37,492 bases of DNA from an uncultured Oscillospiraceae bacterium (lineage in GTDB: Bacteria > Bacillota > Clostridia > Oscillospirales > Oscillospiraceae): NCBI GenBank assembly GCA_910583885.1, contig CAJUAC010000021.1, positions 1-37,492 of the forward strand, read 5' to 3'. The notes beneath the pieces are model-generated. The model made no database searches. It was given only the letters and a program-made list of their open reading frames with translations, and had not been told where the DNA came from. Below are positions 15,417 through 23,732 of this stretch, in pieces. Both the position numbers and the translations under genes were made by a program. Numbering within the stretch: position 1 is the stretch's first letter; each line of letters begins with the position of its first letter.

Positions 15417-15504
15417 GTTACAATTTTGTTACAGATGGATTTGTATAGTTTCTCCCGCCGCTGGGCATCATAAGACGGAGTGACCAATGGAAAGGAGGAG
15501 GCAG

Positions 15505-15738
15505 ATGAAAGAGTACGAGGTAATCCGGGAAGAATTTGTCCCCTGCTCTGGGGATCAGAGGCCAAACACCTGTGAGATCCTGGCACTGGAGCTGGAGGAT
15601 CCGGCCATGTACGTGCAGGAGCGGTACATGCGCGAGCGTTCGGTTGAATACCTCACTACAGAACGGGATGGCAACCCCGTCATCGAAGCCCTTCTGGAGG
15701 GCGGACGGAAGCACCGCTATACGTTTACCGAAATCTGA
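15505..15738 (+). CDS. small acidic protein of unknown function
   Basis: A 77-residue soluble protein (MKEYEVIREEFVPC... ending RYTFTEI), rich in Glu and Arg, with no signal or membrane segment. ATG 15505 has AAAGGAGGAGG just upstream; an ATG 18 bases earlier lacks one. It is followed directly by a strong terminator, so it is a single-gene unit. No family recognised. Real-gene evidence is the ribosome site, the terminator and the lack of any better frame. Confidence 0.7.
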   Translation: MKEYEVIREEFVPCSGDQRPNTCEILALELEDPAMYVQERYMRERSVEYLTTERDGNPVIEALLEGGRKHRYTFTEI

Positions 15739-15741
15739 AAC

Positions 15742-15780
15742 AGCGGGGACCGGTCTGCACCGGTTCCCGCTGGCCTTTTT
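15742..15780 (+). terminator. Rho-independent terminator of the 77-residue protein gene
   Basis: AGCGGG-G-ACCGGT and ACCGGT-T-CCCGCT pair around a 4-base loop (one G-T wobble), then GGCC and five T residues. Confidence 0.85.
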
Positions 15781-15807
15781 GCCCCTTGTGTATGTAATGG
15801 AGGGATC

Positions 15808-16773
15808 CTACGCCCCGCAGGTCAACGCCAAGTACACCCCATAGACCGCCAGCAGCGCCAGGCCCTGCCATCTCCGGAAGCGCGCGGAGAGCATGGCTGG
15901 AATGACCGCAATCCCTCCCACCAGCAGGCAGGCCGGGAGGTCGATCTGCGCGGAGGTTGGGGAAACCGGCAGAGGTTCTCCGGCAATCAAGCCGCTGAGA
16001 GGGAGGATCAAGGTCAGATCCAAGATATTTGCCCCCAGGATATTCCCCACAGACAGGGCCGATTGCTTTTTGGCTATCGCTGTAACGGTAGTGACCAGCT
16101 CCGGCAAGGAGGTCCCCACTGCCACTACGGTAACGCCGATGATCCGCTCAGACACCCCCACCAGCTGTGCCAGGGCGCTGCCGCTGTCCACCAGCAGATC
16201 CGCCCCCAAGATGACGCCTATCGCCCCAATCGTGAACTTTGCGCAGTGAAAGAGGACTTCCCGTTTGGCTGGCGGAGCACGAAACAGCCCCAGATCCCCC
16301 ACACCGCCGCAGCGCATGGATTGCCGGGCAGCACGCAGGTTTTCAAAGAGGAAGGCCCCAAATACAGCCAGCAGGGCCAGAGACAGCACCATCCCCACCC
16401 TCCCCTGCCGCCCACCAGACACAATCGTCCCAGCGGCAGCCAGCATCAGCAGGGACTTTACCAGGTAGTCCCCCCGCCGGATTTTGACCGGCATACAGAT
16501 GACGGAAATCGCCATGATGAGGCCCAGATTGGCTGTGACGCTGCCAACAGCATTCCCAATTGCCATATCTGTTTTCCCTTGGACTGCCGCCATTACTGAC
16601 ACCAGCATCTCCGGCAGTGTGGTAGCCAGACTCACTATGGTGGCCCCCACAATCAGCTTGGGAATCCCGCTGGCCTCGGCAATCCAGGAGGCCGCATCTA
16701 CAAAATAGTCGCCCCCCTTGACAATCAGGATTATACCGGCCAGAAAAATGGCCAGCATCAGCGCAAGCTCCAT
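15808..16773 (-). CDS. Na+/Ca2+ exchanger, CaCA family (YrbG-like)
   Basis: A 321-residue integral membrane antiporter with about ten helices and the two inverted alpha repeats of the CaCA superfamily. Repeat 1 reads IVGATIVSLATTLPEMLVSV then GNAVGSVTANLGL; repeat 2 reads IIGVTVVAVGTSLPELVTTV then GNILGANILDLTL. The conserved acidic residue of each PE motif (LPE) is present. The family exports Ca2+ in exchange for Na+ (sometimes K+). I start at MELALML (16773); the ten codons upstream lack a membrane or ribosome-site signal. Monocistronic, convergent with the 77-residue protein gene. Confidence 0.93.
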   Translation of the reverse strand: MELALMLAIFLAGIILIVKGGDYFVDAASWIAEASGIPKLIVGATIVSLATTLPEMLVSVMAAVQGKTDMAIGNAVGSVTANLGLIMAISVICMPVKIRRGDYLVKSLLMLAAAGTIVSGGRQGRVGMVLSLALLAVFGAFLFENLRAARQSMRCGGVGDLGLFRAPPAKREVLFHCAKFTIGAIGVILGADLLVDSGSALAQLVGVSERIIGVTVVAVGTSLPELVTTVTAIAKKQSALSVGNILGANILDLTLILPLSGLIAGEPLPVSPTSAQIDLPACLLVGGIAVIPAMLSARFRRWQGLALLAVYGVYLALTCGA

Positions 16774-16907
16774 ATTTTCCACTTCCCTTCCCATATCACA
16801 CACGTCTGCCGCTACTGTACCATGCCTGCCCGGGGGAAGTTCCGGCTATTTTGTCGGCAAGGACAAATTTTTTGGACAGAACCGGCCCAGCACCCCTGCG
16901 AATAGAG

Positions 16908-16936
16908 TAGACATTTGCAGGCTGGTGCGGTATACT
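16908..16936 (+). promoter_or_regulatory. SigA-type promoter of the zinc-ribbon gene
   Basis: TAGACA, 17 bases, TATACT, ending 33 bases before ATG 16970. ispE lies about 340 bases downstream and may share this transcript. Confidence 0.6.
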
Positions 16937-16969
16937 GGGCAACAGGGTGGAAGGCAGGTGAACTGTGCG

Positions 16970-17284
16970 ATGAAACATGAGCTACACTGCCTCCACTGTG
17001 GTGGGGAAGATGGTTTCTTCCTACATAGAGGATATCCGGCTGGGCAAAACCAGTTTCCTTCTGGTCCTCTGGCCTAGGGCATGTTTGAAAACTGTCAAAA
17101 CGCCCAAATGGCCGGATCCATCCGGGCCGGTGTTTACTGCTGTAGGAACTGCGGAAAACTGGAGTTTTTTGCCATAGACGGTGTGGAACAGTCCTCCCCT
17201 CTACCCCAGGTCAGCTGCCCCGCCTGTGGGCGGCAGCACGACTTTATCTACCCCCGCTGCCCCTTTTACGGGCACGAATCCTAA
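16970..17284 (+). pseudogene. zinc-ribbon protein interrupted by an in-frame TAG
   Basis: ATG 16970 (AGGTG nine bases upstream) opens a frame with a zinc knuckle CLHCGG, which stops after 35 codons at TAG 17075-17077. The same frame continues to a stop at 17284 with two more Cys pairs (CCRNCGK and CPACGR) and a late CPFYGH. The second part has an ATG at 17081 but no ribosome site. Read through the TAG, it would be one protein of about 104 residues with paired zinc sites. A nonsense mutation, or a downstream gene translated by reinitiation, are both possible. Stop-codon recoding cannot be judged from here. Confidence 0.5.
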
Positions 17285-17301
17285 TACATCGGAGGTTTCC
17301 T

Positions 17302-18180
17302 ATGGCCTATACGGAACCAGCCTATGCCAAATTGAATCTCACCCTGGATATCCTGGGCCGGCGGGACGACGGCTATCACGACATGCGCATGGTCATGCAA
17401 TCCATTGATCTCCAGGATCTCGTGTCTGTCTCCCTCCAAGAAGAACCCGGCCTCACCCTGACTACCAACCTGCCCTACCTCCCCCGGGACGGCAGCAACA
17501 TTGCCATCAAAGCGGCAACCCAATTTTTTAGGGATACCGGCCTCCCTCTCCCCGGCCTATCCATCGATATCCAAAAAAATATCCCTGTTTGTGCAGGCAT
17601 GGCTGGTGGCAGCAGCGATGGCGCAGCCGTCCTGCGGCTTCTGCGGCAGCTCTGCCTGCCGGAGCTCCCACAGGGGCAGCTGGAGGAGACCGGCGGCAGG
17701 GTGGGCAGTGATATCCCCTACTGCGTCCGCGGCGGTACAGCCCTGGCCGAGGGCAGGGGCGAGATACTCACTAGCCTCCCCCCCCTGCCCCCCTGCTGGA
17801 TCGCTGTGTGCAAGCCCCCCTGCTCCGTCTCCACACCGGAGCTGTTCGCACAGGTGCGCGTCAAACGCCTGCGCTGCCATCCAGACACCGCTGGTATGCT
17901 GGAGGCCCTCTCCAGCGGGGATCTGGATGGCATCGCCCACCGGCTATACAACGTCTTTGAAGACGTCCTCCCCAGGCGCTATGCCCAAGTCTTTGAAATC
18001 AAAGCCGCCCTGCTGAATCTGGGCGCTATGGCTGCCTCTATGACTGGCAGCGGCCCCACAGTATTCGGCCTATTCCCTGAGCGTGAGCCTGCTGCCCAAG
18101 CTGTCCAGATCCTATCCGAGAAGTTCCCTGCGGCGTTCCTTTGCCGCCCAACCCCCAGCTGCTTTCCCCCGCACCCCTGA
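17302..18180 (+). CDS. ispE: 4-diphosphocytidyl-2-C-methyl-D-erythritol kinase
   Basis: Fourth step of the MEP pathway: ATP-dependent phosphorylation of CDP-ME. The product is 292 residues of the GHMP kinase family. It has the N-terminal AYAKLNLTLDILGRRDDGYHDM, the ATP loop PVCAGMAGGSSDGAAVL (about 94-110), and the C-terminal MAASMTGSGPTVFGLF. GGAGG lies six bases before the ATG. It stands apart from ispD-ispF, 5 kb away on the same strand. It probably shares a transcript with the zinc-ribbon gene 17 bases upstream. Confidence 0.96.
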   Translation: MAYTEPAYAKLNLTLDILGRRDDGYHDMRMVMQSIDLQDLVSVSLQEEPGLTLTTNLPYLPRDGSNIAIKAATQFFRDTGLPLPGLSIDIQKNIPVCAGMAGGSSDGAAVLRLLRQLCLPELPQGQLEETGGRVGSDIPYCVRGGTALAEGRGEILTSLPPLPPCWIAVCKPPCSVSTPELFAQVRVKRLRCHPDTAGMLEALSSGDLDGIAHRLYNVFEDVLPRRYAQVFEIKAALLNLGAMAASMTGSGPTVFGLFPEREPAAQAVQILSEKFPAAFLCRPTPSCFPPHP

Positions 18181-18260
18181 TATGATTTTTTAATTTATCC
18201 TGATTTGACACCTTATTCCCATCCTAACATGCCTACCTATCTTTTTTGGAGGTTCCACAA

Positions 18261-18713
18261 GTGGCTGATCTCGTTTTAAAAATCGATGAACTGCTCCATA
18301 AGCCCTGCTACCTGATTGATATGTTCCCACGTACTGTTCCAGCGAAGCCAGATAAGAGGTATTTTTCAGTAGAAGAGTATTTCCAAAAAAACCGCAGGGA
18401 GTTGAATGGGAAATTCTGCCGTCTATTACTCAAATTATATTGCTATTACGATTTTTGGGTCTCAGCCGGAGAAAACTCCGCAGAAAATCCAGATCCAGGC
18501 CTGCTCACCGAATGGATCTGTCATTGTTTTGAGAGGGAATGGCGGGAGTGGGATGATATGCAGATCATCCTGCCTGAATGCAACGCCATGGTAACTCTGG
18601 ATAGTGATGATCTCTATATGATCCTGTATCATCCTGACCAGCAGTTGAAGGAGCTCATATCCCAATTAGCCGGAGCAGAAGGGCTCTTCTTTTATAAAGC
18701 ACCAGAAGCATAG
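18261..18713 (+). CDS. hypothetical acidic protein (island)
   Basis: A 150-residue soluble protein (VADLVLKIDELLHKPCYLID...), acidic and aromatic-rich, with no signal peptide or membrane segment. The GTG at 18261 was chosen because GGAGG stands eight bases before it. Its base composition is clearly lower in GC than the neighbouring housekeeping genes, and several codons rare in this window (AAA, TTA, ATA) appear, which suggests acquired DNA. No family recognised; an immunity or toxin-neutralising protein is a guess only. Confidence 0.65.
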   Translation: MADLVLKIDELLHKPCYLIDMFPRTVPAKPDKRYFSVEEYFQKNRRELNGKFCRLLLKLYCYYDFWVSAGENSAENPDPGLLTEWICHCFEREWREWDDMQIILPECNAMVTLDSDDLYMILYHPDQQLKELISQLAGAEGLFFYKAPEA

Positions 18714-18744
18714 AGAAAATGTATCTATTTTTTAATCGCCTCTC

Positions 18745-18773
18745 TTGTAGCATCAAAATAGATTCGGTAAAAT
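18745..18773 (+). promoter_or_regulatory. SigA-type promoter of the 55-residue membrane protein gene
   Basis: TTGTAG, 17 bases, TAAAAT, about 37 bases before ATG 18811. Confidence 0.6.
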
Positions 18774-18810
18774 TTGGCAAAGGAACAAACTGAACTTGCG
18801 AGATGTGGAT

Positions 18811-18978
18811 ATGAAAAAGATCGTATTGATTTTGGGAACTATCTTCTTGATTTTAACATTGATAGGTGGTGGATATGTCCTTATCAATCAGGGGCAAGTG
18901 AGTGCGGGTTATGCAGCTATTCCTGCACTATGGACTATGATATGTTTTGGATACTATCAGCGTAAGAAGAACGATTGA
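18811..18978 (+). CDS. small membrane protein (island)
   Basis: A 55-residue protein, MKKIVLILGTIFLILTLIGG..., with one strong N-terminal membrane helix (4-22) and a second weaker one (about 35-48), ending YYQRKKND. The ribosome site is weak, but a well-placed promoter lies upstream. AT-rich like its neighbours. No family recognised. Confidence 0.55.
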   Translation: MKKIVLILGTIFLILTLIGGGYVLINQGQVSAGYAAIPALWTMICFGYYQRKKND

Positions 18979-19049
18979 CTGTCAAGTGGGGGATTCCACC
19001 CAAAAGCGAAATTCCCTGATGAGCTGATTTTGACTGGACTTTTGCATTT

Positions 19050-20060
19050 TCAACACGGCTCATGGAAGCAACCATTGACCGGCTGCAAAGCTGGCAGCAA
19101 TACATCCTCGATAAAGTCTACACGGTCGAATACAGTTGGCTTGAAATATGAGGAAACCGCAGCGACGGTCTTCCTGTTCGGGTCTACATAGATCACATTG
19201 CCGCTGTTTCCGATGGCGGCATAAATGCTTTTCTCCGGATGCACGATCCACCAGAGATAGCCATAGGACATCCCTTGAAATCCATCGCCCATCACCGCTT
19301 TTGGGACGAGCATTTCTTTAATCCAGTTTGAGGACACAATCTGTTCCCCATCCTGAACACCGTTCTGGAGACAAAGCTGTCCAATCTTTGCCATATCAGC
19401 GGCGCTCATGCACAAGCCATAGCCGGGCGTACCAAGCCCTTGCGGGTCGGAGAACCATACATTTTTTCTCGGCAGCTTGTCCATCGTGAACTTCTTATGC
19501 TCTGCCGCCGTCTCAGCATAATAATTTTTGTATTCCTGTATTCCAAGGGGGTCGAACAGGTATTGGTTTGCAAAGTCTACGGTCTTCATGCCCGTCGCCT
19601 TGTAAAGGATGCCGGAAAGAATGTGCAGGCAGACTGTCCGGTAAGCAAATTCCCCGGTGATACCTCTTCTTCCCCCGAGGAAGTCCAGAGAAGCCGCCGT
19701 CCAGTCCTCGCTGGTACATACCTTCGTCCACGGGTCGCCATGTCCTTTATATGGTGCGCGCATGGTCAGAAGATGTTTGATGGTCACGTCATAAATCGTT
19801 TTTTCGCCGCGTTTGATGGGGTATTCCGGAAAGTAGGATAGCACACTATCATCCACACTGCCAAGCATTCCCTGATCAATGGCAATTCCCACAAGCAGAG
19901 ACATAATACTTTTTGTAGCGGACATAATGTGTGTGCAGTCTGTCCTTTGATAGCCGTTCCATTCTGCGGAATAGATCTCGTTCCCATTTTGCAGGACGCT
20001 GATCTGACAGATATTGGGCTGTTCATCTTGTATGTATTGATACAGTTCTTTACGATTCAT
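19050..20060 (-). CDS. serine hydrolase of the beta-lactamase/class C fold
   Basis: A 336-residue cytoplasmic or signal-less member of the penicillin-binding serine hydrolase family (Beta-lactamase, PF00144 type). The nucleophile motif SxxK is SATKS (about 48-52), in HIMSATKSIMSLLVGIAID. The second-motif Tyr is probably AYRT (about 140), and the third motif region is IGNSGNVIYVD. Typical roles are esterase, D-aminopeptidase or peptide hydrolase; antibiotic resistance is not implied. ATG 20060 has AAGGAG seven bases upstream. GC is lower than in adjacent genes, and a consensus promoter stands at 20175-20203, so it looks like an independently acquired single gene. Confidence 0.88.
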   Translation of the reverse strand: MNRKELYQYIQDEQPNICQISVLQNGNEIYSAEWNGYQRTDCTHIMSATKSIMSLLVGIAIDQGMLGSVDDSVLSYFPEYPIKRGEKTIYDVTIKHLLTMRAPYKGHGDPWTKVCTSEDWTAASLDFLGGRRGITGEFAYRTVCLHILSGILYKATGMKTVDFANQYLFDPLGIQEYKNYYAETAAEHKKFTMDKLPRKNVWFSDPQGLGTPGYGLCMSAADMAKIGQLCLQNGVQDGEQIVSSNWIKEMLVPKAVMGDGFQGMSYGYLWWIVHPEKSIYAAIGNSGNVIYVDPNRKTVAAVSSYFKPTVFDRVDFIEDVLLPALQPVNGCFHEPC

Positions 20061-20174
20061 CACAGTTCTCCTTCAATCTGCTTCCTGGCAGGTGCAAAGC
20101 TTTCGGCAGCCAGTAAATAAAAAATGCCATGTTTTTCATTTTTGCTACACCATTTGTCGAATTGATATGAGCAA

Positions 20175-20203
20175 AGTATACCAGCGTTACAAATGACTTT
20201 CAA
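20175..20203 (-). promoter_or_regulatory. SigA-type promoter of the serine hydrolase gene
   Basis: Minus strand TTGAAA, 17 bases, TATACT with extended TGG, giving a leader of about 110 bases. Confidence 0.7.
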
Positions 20204-20513
20204 CCTCTTATTGATACGTGCTGATAGCAGTACAAGCAATGCACCGGCATATACCCGGTGCCGCTTGTTGGGGGCTGCTATATATACCGGCAGGGGAAGC
20301 TGATAGCGGAGCCGTCCCTTCCCGGAGAACGCACGATGGCCACAGGCCATACCACCACTCCGCTTGCGGGTGGGTGAGTACATGCATCCTTAGCCAGGAG
20401 CCTATAAAGAAAGAGTGTCCAGGTCATCCCCGGATGCGCCCGCTTTGGTTCCCTCCTGCTGGCTGATCACCGCCTTTCAGTCTGTGTTATTCTGCCACAA
20501 AGAATCGGCAACC

Positions 20514-20554
20514 CTGTAATGTAGCAGGTGGTGAAACCACCTGCTACATTACAG
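20514..20554. repeat. perfect 19-bp inverted repeat with 3-base loop
   Basis: CTGTAATGTAGCAGGTGGT, then GAA, then its exact complement. There is no T-tract on either strand, so it is not a standard terminator. It stands in the gene-free part of the AT-rich island, about 170 bases before the DUF378 gene. Confidence 0.85.
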
Positions 20555-20721
20555 CTCAATTGGGGTATTTTGGTAGAACAACGCGAAAGGTAAATGGGAG
20601 CAAATTTTTCTTTTCCTGCCTGTCATTGGAACCCTCACCATGCATAAGGGAAGGTACAAGGGAAAAAATACGGGTGTAAGGCTTATGACGGGCTTTTCAA
20701 AAAAGAAGGAGGTACGAGGAT

Positions 20722-20934
20722 ATGGTTTTGGATCGGATCGCATTAATCCTGGTAATCATCGGCGCACTGAACTGGGGGCTGATCGGGCTGTTCGGGCTGG
20801 ATCTGGTGGCGTTTTTCTGCGGCGGCCAGATGGCGGTCATTTCCCGGATTATCTACTCCCTGGTGGGGTTGGCGGGCCTGTGGTGTGTCTCCCTGCTGTT
20901 CCGGGAACGGCTGCCGGAAGAAGCGGCTGCCTGA
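20722..20934 (+). CDS. DUF378 family small membrane protein
   Basis: A 70-residue protein with two hydrophobic helices (about 5-31 and 38-60). The start MVLDRIALILVIIGALNWGLIGLFGLDLV is the hallmark of DUF378, a family of short two-helix membrane proteins of unknown function found in many Firmicutes. AGAAGGAGG lies upstream of the ATG and a clear terminator follows, so it is a single-gene unit. Confidence 0.9.
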   Translation: MVLDRIALILVIIGALNWGLIGLFGLDLVAFFCGGQMAVISRIIYSLVGLAGLWCVSLLFRERLPEEAAA

Positions 20935-21001
20935 GCTGCACACGGTACGCGCTAAATCCCGCCCGCCTGTCCGGAATGCGGGTCGGATTTTGATATATGA
21001 A

Positions 21002-21037
21002 GGAGGGCGCGGCATTCCCGCGCCCTCCCTTTTGTGT
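21002..21037 (+). terminator. Rho-independent terminator of the DUF378 gene
   Basis: GGAGGGCGCGG and CCGCGCCCTCC (11 bp, 5-base loop) followed by CTTTTGTG. Confidence 0.8.
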
Positions 21038-21051
21038 TTCTATATAAGAAT

Positions 21052-21083
21052 AAGCGCCCGGATGATCTGCCATCCGGGCGCTT
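21052..21083 (-). terminator. terminator of the liv operon
   Basis: AAGCGCCCGGATG and its complement form a 13-bp stem with a 6-base loop, 20 bases after the livF stop. The minus-strand 3' side is T-rich (TTATTCTTATAT). Confidence 0.75.
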
Positions 21084-21102
21084 GAATCATTTCTAAAACC
21101 GC

Positions 21103-21810
21103 CTATCCCCCCAGGTACGCCTTACGCACCTGGTCGCTGGCCATGAGCTCCGCACCCGTACCGCTCAGGGAGATACGCCCTGTCTCCAGGACATAGGCCC
21201 TGTCGGCCACAGAGAGGGCAGCCTGGGCGTTCTGCTCCACCAGGAGGATCGTGGTACCAGCGGCGTGGAGCTCCTTGATGATATCGAAAATCTGCTCCAC
21301 CAGGATGGGCGCCAGGCCCATGGAGGGCTCATCCAACATCAGGAGCTTCGGGTTGGACATGAGCGCACGCCCCATTGCCAGCATCTGCTGCTCACCGCCA
21401 GAGAGGGTGCCAGCCACTTGGCGGCGGCGCTCCTCCAGACGGGGGAAGCGCTTGTACACGTCTGCAATGCCGGGGGCAATGGTGGAATTGGGCTGGGTGT
21501 AGGCCCCCATCTCCAGGTTCTCCTCTACCGTCATTTGCAGGAAGACCCGCCGCCCCTCCGGGACCTGGGCCAAGCCGCGCTCCACCACCTTGTGGGGGGC
21601 TGCGCCCTTGAGGTCCTGGTCCATGAACTGTACCGAACCCGTCCGTGGATGCAGCAGGCCGGACACCGTATTCAGCACCGTGGACTTACCCGCGCCGTTG
21701 GCGCCGATCAGGGTGACGATCTCCCCTTCATTGACCTCAAAGGAGACGCCTTTGACCGCGTGAATACTGCCGTAGTACACATGGATATCGTTTACCTTCA
21801 GCATCGCCAT
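21103..21810 (-). CDS. livF: branched-chain amino acid ABC transporter ATPase LivF
   Basis: One of two cytoplasmic ATPases driving the Liv importer. The product is 235 residues. It has Walker A IGANGAGKST, the Q-loop region, signature LSGGEQQMLAMGRALM, Walker B LLMLDEPSMGLAP and the H-loop LLVEQN. The short C terminus, ending in VRKAYLGG, is typical of LivF. It is the last gene of the livJHMGF operon, three bases after livG. Confidence 0.95.
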   Translation of the reverse strand: MAMLKVNDIHVYYGSIHAVKGVSFEVNEGEIVTLIGANGAGKSTVLNTVSGLLHPRTGSVQFMDQDLKGAAPHKVVERGLAQVPEGRRVFLQMTVEENLEMGAYTQPNSTIAPGIADVYKRFPRLEERRRQVAGTLSGGEQQMLAMGRALMSNPKLLMLDEPSMGLAPILVEQIFDIIKELHAAGTTILLVEQNAQAALSVADRAYVLETGRISLSGTGAELMASDQVRKAYLGG

Positions 21811-21813
21811 GCC

Positions 21814-22671
21814 TTACGCCTCCTTCTGCTTGCCCAGATACGCCTCAATGACGGCTGGATTGGCTTGGATATCATCGGGCGTGCCCTTGGCAATAATCCT
21901 GCCGAAGTTGAGCACACAGATGCCCTCACATACGCCCATGACCAAGTTCATATCGTGCTCAATGAGCATGATGGCGATCTGGAAGGTATCCCGGATCTTG
22001 CGGATATTGTTCATCAGCTCCGCCGTCTCCGACGGGTTCATGCCCGCCGCCGGCTCATCCAGCAACAGCAGGCTGGGCTGGGTCGCCAAGGCGCGGACAA
22101 TCTCCAGCCGCCGCTGGGCCCCATAGGGCAGGGAGCCCGCCTGATAGCCCGCCATATCCTGCATATCAAAGATGGACAACAGCTCCAAAGCCTTCTCATG
22201 GGCCTCCCGCTCCTTCTTCCAATAGGACGGCAGGCGCAGGATACCGGACAGGGCGCTGTATTTGGTGTGCTCATGGAGCCCCACCTTCACATTGTCCTCC
22301 ACGGACATGTTGTTGAACAGCCGGATATTCTGGAAGGTCCGGGCCACTCCCATATGGTTAACCTGGATGGTGCTTTTGCCCGCAGTATCCCGGCCGTCGA
22401 CCATGACAGTCCCCCGGGTGGGCTGGTATACCTTGGTCAGCAGGTTGAACACCGTGGTCTTCCCTGCCCCGTTGGGCCCGATGAGGCCCGCAATCTCTGT
22501 GCGGCCAATCGCCATGTTGAAATCGTCTACCGCCGTGAGCCCACCGAAATCAATGCCGAGGTGGCGGCACTCCAAAATGGGCCGTTTATCCACGTCCCGC
22601 TCGGGGATGATGTTGGTGCTGGGCACCGGCACCAGCTTAGGCTTGGGATAGCTGCTTTTATTCTCACTCAT
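21814..22671 (-). CDS. livG: branched-chain amino acid ABC transporter ATPase LivG
   Basis: The second Liv ATPase, 285 residues. Walker A GPNGAGKTT, signature LPYGAQRRLEIVRALA, Walker B LLLDEPAAGMNPSE, and the LivG-type C terminus (GRIIAKGTPDDIQANPAVIEAYLG). About 30 extra residues precede the cassette (MSENKSSYPKPKLVPVPSTN). The start overlaps the livM stop by four bases (ATGA), which fixes it; longer frames upstream are livM read in another phase. Confidence 0.95.
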   Translation of the reverse strand: MSENKSSYPKPKLVPVPSTNIIPERDVDKRPILECRHLGIDFGGLTAVDDFNMAIGRTEIAGLIGPNGAGKTTVFNLLTKVYQPTRGTVMVDGRDTAGKSTIQVNHMGVARTFQNIRLFNNMSVEDNVKVGLHEHTKYSALSGILRLPSYWKKEREAHEKALELLSIFDMQDMAGYQAGSLPYGAQRRLEIVRALATQPSLLLLDEPAAGMNPSETAELMNNIRKIRDTFQIAIMLIEHDMNLVMGVCEGICVLNFGRIIAKGTPDDIQANPAVIEAYLGKQKEA

Positions 22672-23723
22672 TGACCAACGCCCTCCTTTTTCTTCTTTTT
22701 CCGGAACCGGGCGTTGACAAAGTCCTGCACGGCCGGGCTGTTGGTTGCCAGCATCACCAGGATCATCACTACCGCATACACCAGCATCCGGTAGTCCGCC
22801 AGCCCGCGCATGGCGGGGGTCTCCGGCAGGACGGTGAGGAAGGTGGCCGCCAGGATGGAGCCCCACATTTTCCCCTGCCCACCCAGTACCACGAACACAA
22901 GGATGAGGATGGAGGTGTTAAAGTCGAACTTGTTGGCGGTGATGGTGTTCTGCCCCAGGGCAAACAGCGTGCCCGCCGCCCCCGCCATGGCGGCAGAGAT
23001 GACAAAGGCCATCAGCTTGTACTTCGTCACTGGAATGCCCACGCTTTCAGCGGCAATCCGGTTGTCCCGCAGCGCCATGATGGCCCGCCCTGCCCGGCTG
23101 CCCACCAAGTGGAAGATCACCACCAGGATCAGCATCACCAGGATGAAGCCCGCAGTAAAGGACGAAATTTTCTGAATCCCGTTGATGCCCATGGGGCCGT
23201 TGAGGATCATGCGCCCGCCCTCGCCCAGGGCCATCGTGTTGTTGAGGAAGTCGGCGTGGAGCCCCTTGCTGTCCATGCCGATATAGAGGTTTTCCACGAT
23301 GGATTTGATAATCTGCCCAAAGGCCAGGGTGACAATGGCCAGGTAGTCGCCATTGAGCCGCAGCACCGGGATGCCCACCAGCACCCCTACCAGGGCGGCA
23401 AACAGGGCCCCTGTAAGCATGGCACAGGCCAGCCGCAGGCCGTCAGACCCGATAGGCAGCACCGCAGCGGCCACCGCCCCCGCAAAGGCCCCCACGCTCA
23501 TAAATCCGCCGTGGCCCAGGCTCAGATCGCCCAGCACACCTACTGTCAGGTTCAGGCTCAGCGCCATTGCCACATAGGCACAGATGGGCACCAGCTGGCC
23601 CCGCATGGTGGAGGAGAGCATCCCCATATTGCCCAGCAGCTGCAAGACAAGGTACGCAGCAATGACCATGCCGTAGGTGGCATAGTTGACCCGGCTGGCC
23701 TTATTCAAATGAATTTTCTTCAT
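22668..23723 (-). CDS. livM: branched-chain amino acid ABC transporter permease LivM
   Basis: One of the two permeases of the Liv importer. The product is 351 residues with about nine membrane helices. Family hallmarks are LSLNLTVGVLGDLSLGHGGFMSVGAF and, later, GDYLAIVTLAFGQI and the cytoplasmic EAA-like loop ALRDNRIAAESVGIPVTKYK, which contacts the ATPases. It starts nine bases after livH. Confidence 0.95.
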   Translation of the reverse strand: MKKIHLNKASRVNYATYGMVIAAYLVLQLLGNMGMLSSTMRGQLVPICAYVAMALSLNLTVGVLGDLSLGHGGFMSVGAFAGAVAAAVLPIGSDGLRLACAMLTGALFAALVGVLVGIPVLRLNGDYLAIVTLAFGQIIKSIVENLYIGMDSKGLHADFLNNTMALGEGGRMILNGPMGINGIQKISSFTAGFILVMLILVVIFHLVGSRAGRAIMALRDNRIAAESVGIPVTKYKLMAFVISAAMAGAAGTLFALGQNTITANKFDFNTSILILVFVVLGGQGKMWGSILAATFLTVLPETPAMRGLADYRMLVYAVVMILVMLATNSPAVQDFVNARFRKKKKKEGVGQ

Positions 23724-23732
23724 ACACCCTCC

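Larger units (their letters stand above)
20061..20721. other. 661-base stretch without a supported gene
   Basis: It holds the promoter of the serine hydrolase at one end, a small hairpin (GCACCGG with CCGGTGC, about 20238-20258), the 19-bp perfect hairpin at 20514-20554, and the ribosome site of the DUF378 gene at the other end. Open frames of 80-107 codons cross it, but none has a ribosome site or protein-like composition. It may be the scar of a lost mobile element. Confidence 0.5.

Noticed and set aside
20060..20383. A 107-codon frame upstream of the serine hydrolase
   Set aside because: The hydrolase promoter (20175-20203) lies inside it and it lacks a ribosome site; its basic composition looks non-coding.
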